DNA from: Dyadobacter sp. CY312
GTDB lineage: Bacteria > Bacteroidota > Bacteroidia > Cytophagales > Spirosomataceae
NCBI RefSeq assembly: GCF_021390535.1
Contig: NZ_JAJUXG010000025.1
Span: forward strand, 39,486-103,485
DNA: 64,000 nt
Direction: 5' to 3'
Numbering within the stretch: the first letter of the stretch is position 1; each line of letters starts with the position of its first letter. Of this stretch, positions 18,509-26,429 are shown piece by piece. The notes beneath the pieces are model-generated. The model saw only the letters and a list, made by a program, of their open reading frames with translations. It was not told the DNA's origin and did not search any database. The translations under genes were made by a program, and so were the position numbers.

Positions 18509-20275
18509 ATGAAATTCTGGTCTCCTCGCTCTGGTTGGCGGATCTTTCTTTTTATTCTGGTTGTACTAAGTGGCGGGTTTCAATCTGTTAAGGCAGTAAC
18601 GGATACAACCTCTGTTGATAGCATAAAGAAACAGATTAAACTATTAGTGCAGGATAAGTACTATAGTCAGGCTGCAAAGGCTTATGATTCCTTGGGTAAA
18701 CTATACCACCGACAATATGGGTACAATAAATACACGATGGACTCATATTTCAGCAGCTTGAAATATTACAGTTTAACGGGCGATTCTCTGGGGTATTTTA
18801 ATCAGTACCTGGTGATAGGAGACTACTATACCCAGGACTATTTCATGCATGCTTACGCCGAACAATATTTAAAAAAAGCCCAGCAATATTTCGAGCGAAC
18901 CCGTAACATGCCCAAAGTCATCGAATCTCGATTGGGTTTAGAAAATATAGCTCAAAATGTAGAACCTATGCCGCCCGGTTTGAAAACGCACTTGCGTGAA
19001 ACCGTGCGGCTTAGCGTGCAGTATAAACAGCCCTATTCTCAGGCGTATGCGCTTAGTCTGTTGGCCAATACATACTCCCGCGCCAAGCAGCCCGATTCTG
19101 CATACTATTTTGCCAGCCGAAGTCTGATCATATCAAAGCGATTACAAGTGAACTGGTTAATTGCCTTAAATCACTTTTACCTGGGCCTGGTCGAGCAGTT
19201 CAGACATAATAGTATGGCGGCCATAGAAGCCTACCAGAAAAGCTACGACTTATCGAAGGCTGAAAATAGTTTGGGTATGATGCAGGAATTGTCGCGGCAC
19301 ACGGCAGATAGCTATTCCCGTATGGGCGACTACAAAAGGGCATACGAATGGTCATTGAGAAGGCTTGATTATACAGTCCAGTTTTACGCATCCGAACAAA
19401 CAAAAAGTATTCGTTTACAGGAACTGGATAGTCAGATTGAAACACTGGCAGTTGAAAAACAACTGGTCGAAGAACAAAGACATAATCAGAATGTATTAAA
19501 TTCTGTACTGTTTGTTGGACTTGTAATAAGCATTATAGGCGTTTTTACACTGGTGTATCTAAGACGTCAGCAAAAATTGATCGATCATCAGCACACGGTC
19601 ATAGCCCAGCAACAGATTCGACAATTGGAACTTAAATCGCTACGTGCCATGATCGAAGGCCAGGAAGGCGAAAGGAGCCGGATTGCGCGTGATCTACACG
19701 ATGGCTTGGGTATCCAACTGTCTCGAATTAAACTATTCATTGAAGCGCATCAGGAAGAATTGCCTTCATCTATCAAAAGGCCTCTGAACCAGTTTCTGGA
19801 TGAAGCCTGCACCGAAACCCGGCTGATCTCTAATGACCTGCGGCCATACGCACTGTCAACTTTCGGGCTGGTTACAGCACTGGAAGACCTGGTGCAAAAA
19901 CTAAATCTGGTTAATAAAACAAAGCTGATTTTAGATCATTATGGCCAAATGCCACCTTTGGGCGATGAAGCTGCGGCTATGATCTACCGGGTGGTGCAAG
20001 AATTGCTTAATAACGCGCTGAAACACGCGCACGCCCAGGTGGTGACGGTCCAACTTATGGTAAATGAAGAAGCAATCTTAATTAGTGTGGATGACGATGG
20101 CCTGGGAGCTGATTTCGATAATCTGCTTTCAAAAGGAAATGGAATCGCTAACATTAATTCCCGCATTGCCTATCTCGGCGGGCATGTCATGTGGCAAAGC
20201 GAAGTGGGAAAAGGAACCGCAGTTATGATTTCATTGCCCATGCAAAAGTTACAAAAAATAGAAGCGCTCGCATAA
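18509..20275 (+). CDS. TPR-containing sensor histidine kinase (HisKA_3/HATPase type)
   Basis: The protein of about 588 residues starts at ATG 18509 (MKFWSPRSGW); the open frame allows 18488. It has a signal/anchor (SGWRIFLFILVVLSGG), a tetratricopeptide-type helical periplasmic region (about 45-300, rich in paired Tyr/Ala helices), a transmembrane helix (VLFVGLVISIIGVFTLVYL, about 332-350), a HisKA_3 dimerisation domain with phospho-His397 in RIARDLHDGLG, and an HATPase domain (MIYRVVQELLNNALKHAHA; DDDGLGADF; GNGIANINSRIAYLGG). It is paired with the NarL-type regulator just upstream. The signal it senses is unknown. The gene order regulator-then-kinase is repeated at 63872-61229. Confidence 0.9.
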   Translation: MKFWSPRSGWRIFLFILVVLSGGFQSVKAVTDTTSVDSIKKQIKLLVQDKYYSQAAKAYDSLGKLYHRQYGYNKYTMDSYFSSLKYYSLTGDSLGYFNQYLVIGDYYTQDYFMHAYAEQYLKKAQQYFERTRNMPKVIESRLGLENIAQNVEPMPPGLKTHLRETVRLSVQYKQPYSQAYALSLLANTYSRAKQPDSAYYFASRSLIISKRLQVNWLIALNHFYLGLVEQFRHNSMAAIEAYQKSYDLSKAENSLGMMQELSRHTADSYSRMGDYKRAYEWSLRRLDYTVQFYASEQTKSIRLQELDSQIETLAVEKQLVEEQRHNQNVLNSVLFVGLVISIIGVFTLVYLRRQQKLIDHQHTVIAQQQIRQLELKSLRAMIEGQEGERSRIARDLHDGLGIQLSRIKLFIEAHQEELPSSIKRPLNQFLDEACTETRLISNDLRPYALSTFGLVTALEDLVQKLNLVNKTKLILDHYGQMPPLGDEAAAMIYRVVQELLNNALKHAHAQVVTVQLMVNEEAILISVDDDGLGADFDNLLSKGNGIANINSRIAYLGGHVMWQSEVGKGTAVMISLPMQKLQKIEALA

Positions 20276-20425
20276 CAGAGGTTGAGCGATTTAAACTTAC
20301 GCCAACATTCTGCCTACCGAAGTCAACCCCGAATCCTTCCTATGAAGTCTGGGTCTAAAGGGGAACCAGCATCTGTTAAAAACCATCTTTTTTAGAAAGC
20401 CGAAATTAAATGCTGCTTCCTTGCC

Positions 20426-20467
20426 TAGGGTTTTCCCTAAGTTTTAAAAAAGTAGGGTTTTCCTTAA
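20426..20467 (+). promoter_or_regulatory. Two operator candidates upstream of the modular GH26 gene (sites 2 and 3)
   Basis: TAGGGTTTTCCCTAA lies at 20426-20440, and a one-mismatch copy, TAGGGTTTTCCTTAA, at 20453-20467; the two start 27 bp apart. Both repeat the palindrome found before the NarL-type regulator gene at 17726. They sit about 108-150 bp before the likely GH26 start codon, a normal activator position. Paired sites suggest binding of two regulator dimers. Binding by the product of 17834-18481 is inferred from this sharing. Confidence 0.6.
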
Positions 20468-20574
20468 TGCATCTTCATGTCGATCCGTCCTATTTTTGCT
20501 AAGTAAAATTCTATTTGGCCTATTCCTAATCTTTGCCTCACAAGTGTATGCGAATACTCGTACTAAATAATTTT

Positions 20575-23500
20575 ATGTCGACATTTCGAGCGTTGACAGC
20601 GACAATCGCTACTTGTCTTGTTGCTTTGCTGGGCAGTAATTCCTCACTATTTGGCGCTGATACAATTAAACTGGAGGCCGAAGCAACCCAGGGTGTAACC
20701 CTTAATGGCGTGCAGATTGTGAATGACCAACCTGGATATTCAGGTTCGGGCTATGCCTGGGGTTTCGATGATGACAGCAACGGGGGCAATAATATGGTTT
20801 TTACATTCTCAGCTCCGGCAGGAAGTTATCAGCTTACCATTGGATACTACTCACCCTACGGTGATAAAAAGACCTTACTGACGGTGAACGGTACCGCCAG
20901 CGAATATGATCTGAAATTGACAGACGGTAACTTTGGATCTTCTGTAATTGGTTCGTTTGAATTACTGAACGGGCAGAACACCATCACGATTAATAAGAAT
21001 TGGGGCTACTACGGCATTGACTTCATTTTGCTCACGCCCGCATCGGTCAAGCCACCCACAGTTGTTGCGCTGGTCAATGGACGGGCCGAAGTAGAAGCGG
21101 GCGATTTGACGGGGGTGGATGTGTCAAACGCCAATGCAGGGTTTTCGGGAACGGGCTATGTAACAGGTTTCGATAATGCGACAGATCAGGTGAGTATTAC
21201 GGTCAATGCCAGCGCAGGGCTGTACGACTTGTCTATCGGCTATGCGTCACCCAATGACGACAAAGGGGTTGACTTTCAAGTCAATGATGAAAAAGGAAGC
21301 AGTACCTTGAAGCAAACGTTCGGAGGGTTTACGAGTTCAGGTGCCGGGAAATTTCTGTTGACTGCCGGACTAAACACCATCACCATTTACAGAGGTTGGG
21401 GATACTTCGATATCGACTACATTCAACTGACACCAACGACAGCCTCGTTACCAGGTAAACCTTCAAAAGTGCTTGTCGATGCGCAGGCTACGTTATCAAC
21501 GAAGGGGTTGTTTTCGTATCTGGTTGACCAATACGGCAGTAAAGTACTTTCAGGCCAACAGGATGACGTCGAATATGTCCTGGAAAAAACGGGCAAAGAA
21601 CCAGCTATTGGTTCGTTCGACCTGATGGACTATTCGCCCAGCAGGGTTGAGTTCGGCACTTCGCCCATGCGTAGTAGCGAAGCCATTATCGACTGGGCCA
21701 GGAAAGGTGAAGGCCGTGGGATTATCAGTCTGCTGTGGCACTGGAACGCCCCCACCGATCTGATCAATCAGGCACCTGATCAACTCTGGTGGCGGGGATT
21801 TTATACCGAGGCTACCACCTTCGATCTGGCGGCTGCCCTGGCCGATAAAAACAGCACCCGTTACAAGCTATTGCTCAGTGACATTGACGCCATCGCCTTT
21901 CAGCTCAAAAAATTTCAGACGGCTGACGTACCGGTGCTCTGGCGCCCTCTGCATGAAGCCCCGGGCGGCTGGTTTTGGTGGGGAGCGAAAGGGGCGGGCC
22001 CGTTCAAGGAACTCTGGCAATTGATGTACAATCGACTGACCAATTACCACCAGCTGCATAATCTGATCTGGGTATATACAGGCACGGATACGATCAATCC
22101 CGACTGGTACCCTGGCGATCAATACGTGGATATTGTTGGCGAAGATATTTATGCAGATCCAACAGCCAATCTGAGTGGGAACTGGGCGAATGCTCAAACC
22201 CTTTTCAACGGCAAAAAGCTGGTAGCACTAACGGAAACGGGTAATTTACCAGACCCCGACAAAATTCGTGGATTTGCTACGTGGTGGTCGTGGTTTGCGG
22301 TATGGACAGGATCGGATTATATCAAAAAACAGCCGATTGATCAGTTACAAGCAGTGTATGCGGATAACGATGTGATCACGCGGGATGAGCTTCCAAACTG
22401 GCGGCCACCCGTTACGCTAAAAGTACAGTACCAGGATGCCGACAAAGGCAGTGCCAGCAACTCAGCGATCCGGCCAAATTTAATGCTGATTAATGAGGGA
22501 TCAACGCCGGTTCCATATAGTGAACTTACGATTCGGTATTGGTTTACGGCTGAAAATTACGCAGGTATCAATTCCTACATTGACTACGCGCAACTCGGTG
22601 GCAATAAAATCAAAACCAAATACGTGTCGCTGCCTAATCCGCGTAATGGCGCTACCGGGTATCTCGAATACAGTTTTGATCCATCGGCGGGCAATCTGGC
22701 GGTTGGTAATTCAGGCGTAATCCAATCTCGGTTTGTCAACAGCGATTATTCAAACCTGAGCGAGCAAGACGACTATTCCTATCAGGCAGCAACGAATTTC
22801 ACTCTCAACAATCACATCACATTATACCGTACAGGTTCGGATGGTGTAGCGCAATTGATCTGGGGTATTGAACCTGATGTGGTCCCGTCGTTTGTGAAGC
22901 TGAAAGCATTGACTCAAAACCGGAATAATGCGGTAAGTAACAGCTCGATCAACACATTCATGAGCATCGTTAATGAGGGTAATGTGCCCGTTTCTTATGG
23001 GGATCTATCAATACTCTATTGGTTTACGGCAGAAGGAACGCAGAATCTGAATTTTTTCACGGACTACGCCAAGCTTGGCAACGCCAACGTAACCGGTCAG
23101 TTCGTGAGGGCTGGGGAGCGAAGCAAAAGCGATACCTATTTGCAACTTCATGTCAAGCCAACAGCGGGTATGCTATACCCGGCAAGCAATACCGGAAATA
23201 TTAAGTATAGAATTGCCAAGTCCGACTGGTCCAAATTTAGCGAGAGCAATGACTACTCATTCAAGCCAGCGGCAGCAATGGATACGAATAGTCAGGTAAC
23301 AATCTATTACAAAGGTCAACTGGTATTCGGGACCGAGCCGGCGGTGCTTAACAGCACCCGTTTGGCAGCTGATGAAAAAACGACTGCTTTACAGGTTTCT
23401 GTGCTGGGAAATCCAGTGGTTGGGGAAAATGCCCAGGTGGACATTCGGGGTGCCGCGGGAGCTGCGGTGTGGATGTCGCTCACTACGGTAAATGGTATAA

Positions 23501-23637
23501 CTGTACTTGAAAAAAAGATAGATCAAGCCGTTGAAATAGAGCGTCAGATTCTGCCTTTGGGCAAAAGCACCGGCATCTATCTACTACGTGTCCGTACGCT
23601 AAATGAGTCTTCAACTGTAAAAATTATCAAACCTTAA
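20575..23637 (+). CDS. Modular GH26 beta-mannanase with CBM35 and CBM3-like modules, T9SS-secreted
   Basis: The frame opens at 20533; ATG 20575 gives a clean signal peptide (MSTFRALTATIATCLVALLG). Numbering from 20533, the domains are: CBM35-like modules at about 45-173 and 180-304 (each starts with an A-E-V/A-E motif and ends YGIDFILLTP or FDIDYIQLTP); GH26 at about 310-625, with acid/base Glu475 in RPLHEAPGGWFWWG and nucleophile Glu568 in ALTETGNLP; two CBM3-like cellulose-binding modules at about 630-782 and 786-936, each with L(T/S)IxYWFTAE; and a type IX secretion sorting domain at about 950-1034. It should cut beta-mannan at the cell surface or outside while anchored on cellulose and mannan. 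Two operator candidates lie upstream. Confidence 0.93.
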   Translation: MSTFRALTATIATCLVALLGSNSSLFGADTIKLEAEATQGVTLNGVQIVNDQPGYSGSGYAWGFDDDSNGGNNMVFTFSAPAGSYQLTIGYYSPYGDKKTLLTVNGTASEYDLKLTDGNFGSSVIGSFELLNGQNTITINKNWGYYGIDFILLTPASVKPPTVVALVNGRAEVEAGDLTGVDVSNANAGFSGTGYVTGFDNATDQVSITVNASAGLYDLSIGYASPNDDKGVDFQVNDEKGSSTLKQTFGGFTSSGAGKFLLTAGLNTITIYRGWGYFDIDYIQLTPTTASLPGKPSKVLVDAQATLSTKGLFSYLVDQYGSKVLSGQQDDVEYVLEKTGKEPAIGSFDLMDYSPSRVEFGTSPMRSSEAIIDWARKGEGRGIISLLWHWNAPTDLINQAPDQLWWRGFYTEATTFDLAAALADKNSTRYKLLLSDIDAIAFQLKKFQTADVPVLWRPLHEAPGGWFWWGAKGAGPFKELWQLMYNRLTNYHQLHNLIWVYTGTDTINPDWYPGDQYVDIVGEDIYADPTANLSGNWANAQTLFNGKKLVALTETGNLPDPDKIRGFATWWSWFAVWTGSDYIKKQPIDQLQAVYADNDVITRDELPNWRPPVTLKVQYQDADKGSASNSAIRPNLMLINEGSTPVPYSELTIRYWFTAENYAGINSYIDYAQLGGNKIKTKYVSLPNPRNGATGYLEYSFDPSAGNLAVGNSGVIQSRFVNSDYSNLSEQDDYSYQAATNFTLNNHITLYRTGSDGVAQLIWGIEPDVVPSFVKLKALTQNRNNAVSNSSINTFMSIVNEGNVPVSYGDLSILYWFTAEGTQNLNFFTDYAKLGNANVTGQFVRAGERSKSDTYLQLHVKPTAGMLYPASNTGNIKYRIAKSDWSKFSESNDYSFKPAAAMDTNSQVTIYYKGQLVFGTEPAVLNSTRLAADEKTTALQVSVLGNPVVGENAQVDIRGAAGAAVWMSLTTVNGITVLEKKIDQAVEIERQILPLGKSTGIYLLRVRTLNESSTVKIIKP

Positions 23638-23709
23638 CCAGTTACCCCGACGCATCGCTCGGAGGTAAAGAACCTTATCCCTTCGTATCAATAAATTCTA
23701 AATATAAAT

Positions 23710-23904
23710 ATGAAAGAAATTGTATTTGACAGAATCAATCAGTACAAAACGCTGACGTTAGGTTCACTCTTTCTGGTCGTGCTAACAGTCTGCACAGCCG
23801 TTGCCCAGCAATGGCAGGTTACGGGTAAGGTTACTGAGAGCCAGGGGGCTAGTGGTGTGCCAGGCACCAACATTAAAGGTACCACTACTGGTACGGTTTC
23901 CTGA
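23710..23904 (+). pseudogene. 5' fragment of a susC gene
   Basis: The 64-codon frame encodes a signal sequence (TLGSLFLVVLTVCTAVAQQ) and the start of the CarboxypepD_reg-like domain (WQVTGKVTESQGASGVPGTN, then GTTTGT), which is the N-terminus of a SusC transporter. After about 23890 the sequence stops resembling SusC and a stop follows at 23902-23904. About 950 residues are missing. It lies 72 bp after the modular GH26 gene, so that enzyme was probably once followed by a full susCD pair. Confidence 0.8.
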
Positions 23905-24068
23905 TTCTGAAATTCCCCAGCGGATTGAGGCGGGAATATAAAATGTCAAAGGTGAATCGATGGAAACAAATGTTTGATTCCATGATGCCCTCATGCTTGG
24001 AAGATGCTTTGACAACTGAGCAGGTCACGGATATGGTAGAGTATCTGAGCAGTTTAAAGAAAATGTAA
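23890..24068 (+). pseudogene. 3' fragment of a haem-binding (cytochrome c) domain gene
   Basis: In a different frame from the susC fragment, the sequence reads GFLILKFPSGLRREYKMSKV and later MMPSCLEDALTTEQVTDMVE followed by YLSSLKKM and stop TAA 24066-24068. This resembles the C-terminus of haem-binding/cytochrome domains of membrane-bound dehydrogenases of Bacteroidota and Planctomycetota (pattern SLMPxGLxxxLTxxEvxDLVaYL). The haem-binding CxxCH is not present, so only the tail survives. The junction with the susC fragment is abrupt at about 23890. An ATG at 23943 could still yield a 41-residue peptide. Confidence 0.6.
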
Positions 24069-24117
24069 TGTGACATCAAATGTCGGCGCATATAAGATTT
24101 ATAAAACATATTAAGAA

Positions 24118-25014
24118 ATGGAGATTAGTGAAAAGAGACGTTCAGTTTTAAAAACTATGGCCGGGGGAGCCGGCTTGCTAGGGCTGCCCATGACAATGAC
24201 TGACGTCTGGGGTGCTACTGAAAAAGTACTCGGGTCGGTTTTGAATGGGCAAATCAAGCATTCCGTATGCAGGTGGTGTTATGATAAAGTTCCTTTCGAA
24301 ACCTTCGCTGCGGAAGTGAAAAAATTAGGAATCACTTCTATTGAGCTCTGTGGTCCGGCAGAATGGCCCGTTTTGAAAAAAATGGGGTTAACATGCGCGC
24401 TGCCTTGGGGAGAAGGATTGACCAGAAGTCTGGACCGAGGATTTTGCGACCCGGCTAATCATGATGAGCTTATTAAGGGTTTTGAAGACATTATACCTAG
24501 AGTGCGAGAGGCTGGTTATGATCAGATTATTTGTTTTTCAGGAAACCGCCGTGGAATGAGCGATCTTGATGGGATGAGAAACTGTGCGGTTGGTTTAAGG
24601 AAACTCATGCCGCTCGCTGAAAAACACAATGTGACAATGGTGATGGAACTGCTCAACAGCAAGGTTAACCACAGAGATTACATGTGCGACCGCACTTTAT
24701 GGGGAGCAGGCTTATGCGATATGGTAGGATCAGAAAAATTTAAATTGCTTTACGATATCTACCATATGCAGATCATGGAAGGAGACGTGATTGCGACCAT
24801 CAAAAAATACAGCAAGTACATTTCGCATTATCACACTGGCGGCGTGCCGGGAAGAAATGAAATAGACGAAACTCAGGAGTTGTATTATCCTGCTATAATG
24901 AAGGCAATTGTGGCAACTGGATACAAAGGATTCGTCGGACAGGAATTTGTTCCCAGCCGCAAAGATGATATAGCATCTTTAAAACAAGCGATTAGCATTT
25001 GTGATGTGGTCTAG
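24118..25014 (+). CDS. Hydroxypyruvate isomerase-like TIM-barrel protein (sugar phosphate isomerase/epimerase family), Tat-exported
   Basis: This 298-residue protein begins with a twin-arginine signal (EKRRSVLKTMAGGAGLLGLP), so it acts in the periplasm. The rest is an AP-endonuclease-2/xylose isomerase-like TIM barrel: GITSIELCGP near residue 76, MVMELLNSKVNHRDYM with the metal-ligand Glu, LLYDIYHMQIMEGD with the Asp/His ligands, and YKGFVGQEFVPSR with the last Glu. This pattern is close to hydroxypyruvate isomerase (Hyi); the exported versions in Bacteroidota have unproven substrates. It follows the haem-domain fragment by 49 bp, and the two were probably once neighbours in a periplasmic sugar-oxidation cluster. 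Confidence 0.8.
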   Translation: MEISEKRRSVLKTMAGGAGLLGLPMTMTDVWGATEKVLGSVLNGQIKHSVCRWCYDKVPFETFAAEVKKLGITSIELCGPAEWPVLKKMGLTCALPWGEGLTRSLDRGFCDPANHDELIKGFEDIIPRVREAGYDQIICFSGNRRGMSDLDGMRNCAVGLRKLMPLAEKHNVTMVMELLNSKVNHRDYMCDRTLWGAGLCDMVGSEKFKLLYDIYHMQIMEGDVIATIKKYSKYISHYHTGGVPGRNEIDETQELYYPAIMKAIVATGYKGFVGQEFVPSRKDDIASLKQAISICDVV

Positions 25015-25090
25015 CATAAATCACATTACCATGTTTTACCTGCTTTCTTTCTGACTCTACTACTAATTCTAAATGTATCTCAAGTTTGTA

Positions 25091-26212
25091 ATGAATAGAA
25101 TATTAATCGCATTAGCCGTTTTCTTTTTTGTGTCAAGCCTCGTGGTCCGGGCTCAGAAACTGATAGATCCGAAAGCGACAAAACAGACCGCCACACTTTA
25201 CAAGAATATGCATGAGCTAGCCAAAAAACATACACTTTTTGGTCATCAGGACGCTACCGATTACGGACACGGTTGGCGTGATGAACCTGGACGCTCGGAC
25301 GTGAAGTCGGTTGTTAGCTCGCATCCGGCCGTGATCGGTGTCGACATTGCACCATTGACCGGCAGGTCAATGGAATCTATACAAAAAAGTGAAGTGCGTT
25401 TAAGAAAATTGGTAACAGATACCTATGCTCGTGGTGGTATTACAACCATCTCCTGGCATTTTTCTAATCCGGTATCGGGTGGTGATTTTTACTGGAAGGA
25501 TTCTGTGTCATTACCAGCTGTTAAATACATTATTCCGGGAGGTAAAAACCATGATGATTACAAGCTTATTCTGCAAGGTCTTGCAGGCTGGTTCAAAACT
25601 CTGAAAGGTGCAAACGGGGAGCACATACCACTTATTTTCAGACCTTACCATGAATTCGACGGAGATTGGTTTTGGTGGGGCAGGGCACATTGCACGCCGG
25701 ATGAATTCAAATCACTGTGGCAATTTACTGCTGGTTACCTGCGGGATAGTCTGGATGTCCATAACCTGATTTACGCATTTTCTCCTGACAATAGATTCAA
25801 CACTGTCGCAGAATTCACAGAGCGGTATCCGGGCAACGACTGGGTTGACCTGGTTGGAACGGATAACTATGGAGATATGGGGCGCGATGGCAAGTACAAT
25901 CTGGAACAAGCGATAAAAAAACTCAAAATCGTAAATGACTTTGCACTGGAAAACAAAAAGCTGGCCGCGATGACCGAAACAGGCCTGGAATCCATCGTTA
26001 ATCCGGTTTGGTATACCGAAGTACTGCTTAAAGTGTTACGAACGAATAAGTTGAACCTCGCTTATGTGCTCGTTTGGCGCAATGACACCCAAAGCCCTAC
26101 ACATTACTATGCACCTTTTCCTGGACATGCTGCCGTACCGGATTTTAAGAAGTTTTATGATGATCAATACACATTGTTTGAAAGCGATCTTAAAAATATA
26201 TATGGCAAATAG
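25091..26212 (+). CDS. GH26 beta-mannanase (single-domain)
   Basis: From ATG 25091 the protein has 373 residues: a signal peptide (MNRILIALAVFFFVSSLVVR, cut near AQK) and one GH26 (beta/alpha)8 catalytic domain. Key segments are LFGHQDATDYGHGW, the acid/base Glu in LIFRPYHEFDGDWFWWG (Glu194 counted from the upstream ATG at 25073), GTDNYGDMGRDG and the nucleophile Glu in AMTETGLE (Glu302 in the same count). It hydrolyses internal beta-1,4 bonds of mannan and is probably periplasmic, since it lacks a type IX sorting domain or lipobox. It is distinct from the modular GH26 upstream, with which it shares the WFWWG motif. Confidence 0.93.
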   Translation: MNRILIALAVFFFVSSLVVRAQKLIDPKATKQTATLYKNMHELAKKHTLFGHQDATDYGHGWRDEPGRSDVKSVVSSHPAVIGVDIAPLTGRSMESIQKSEVRLRKLVTDTYARGGITTISWHFSNPVSGGDFYWKDSVSLPAVKYIIPGGKNHDDYKLILQGLAGWFKTLKGANGEHIPLIFRPYHEFDGDWFWWGRAHCTPDEFKSLWQFTAGYLRDSLDVHNLIYAFSPDNRFNTVAEFTERYPGNDWVDLVGTDNYGDMGRDGKYNLEQAIKKLKIVNDFALENKKLAAMTETGLESIVNPVWYTEVLLKVLRTNKLNLAYVLVWRNDTQSPTHYYAPFPGHAAVPDFKKFYDDQYTLFESDLKNIYGK

Positions 26213-26289
26213 CGCCGCGTATCCGAAACAACTTAACCAAAATGCATATGGATTATAGCTAAAACAAATCACGCTGGTTAACCAAATAA

Positions 26290-26317
26290 ACCACTTCGGA
26301 TTGGCCTCCGAAGTGGT
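26290..26317 (+). terminator. Perfect 11-bp hairpin between the GH26 gene and susC
   Basis: ACCACTTCGGA (26290-26300) pairs fully with TCCGAAGTGGT (26307-26317) around a 6-nt loop TTGGCC. It lies 77 bp after the GH26 stop and 112 bp before the susC start. There is no T-tract on the plus strand, so it may be a weak terminator, a processing or stability element, or a symmetrical operator for control of the susCD operon. Confidence 0.5.
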
Positions 26318-26429
26318 CACATCCTCACTGAGATCCTTGGCCAGATTCAGTGCAGGACTATCAGGTAAATACAGCCAGGAATTTCCAGAAAACCTATCGT
26401 GAAATATTCAACCCAATTATTGTAAAAGT

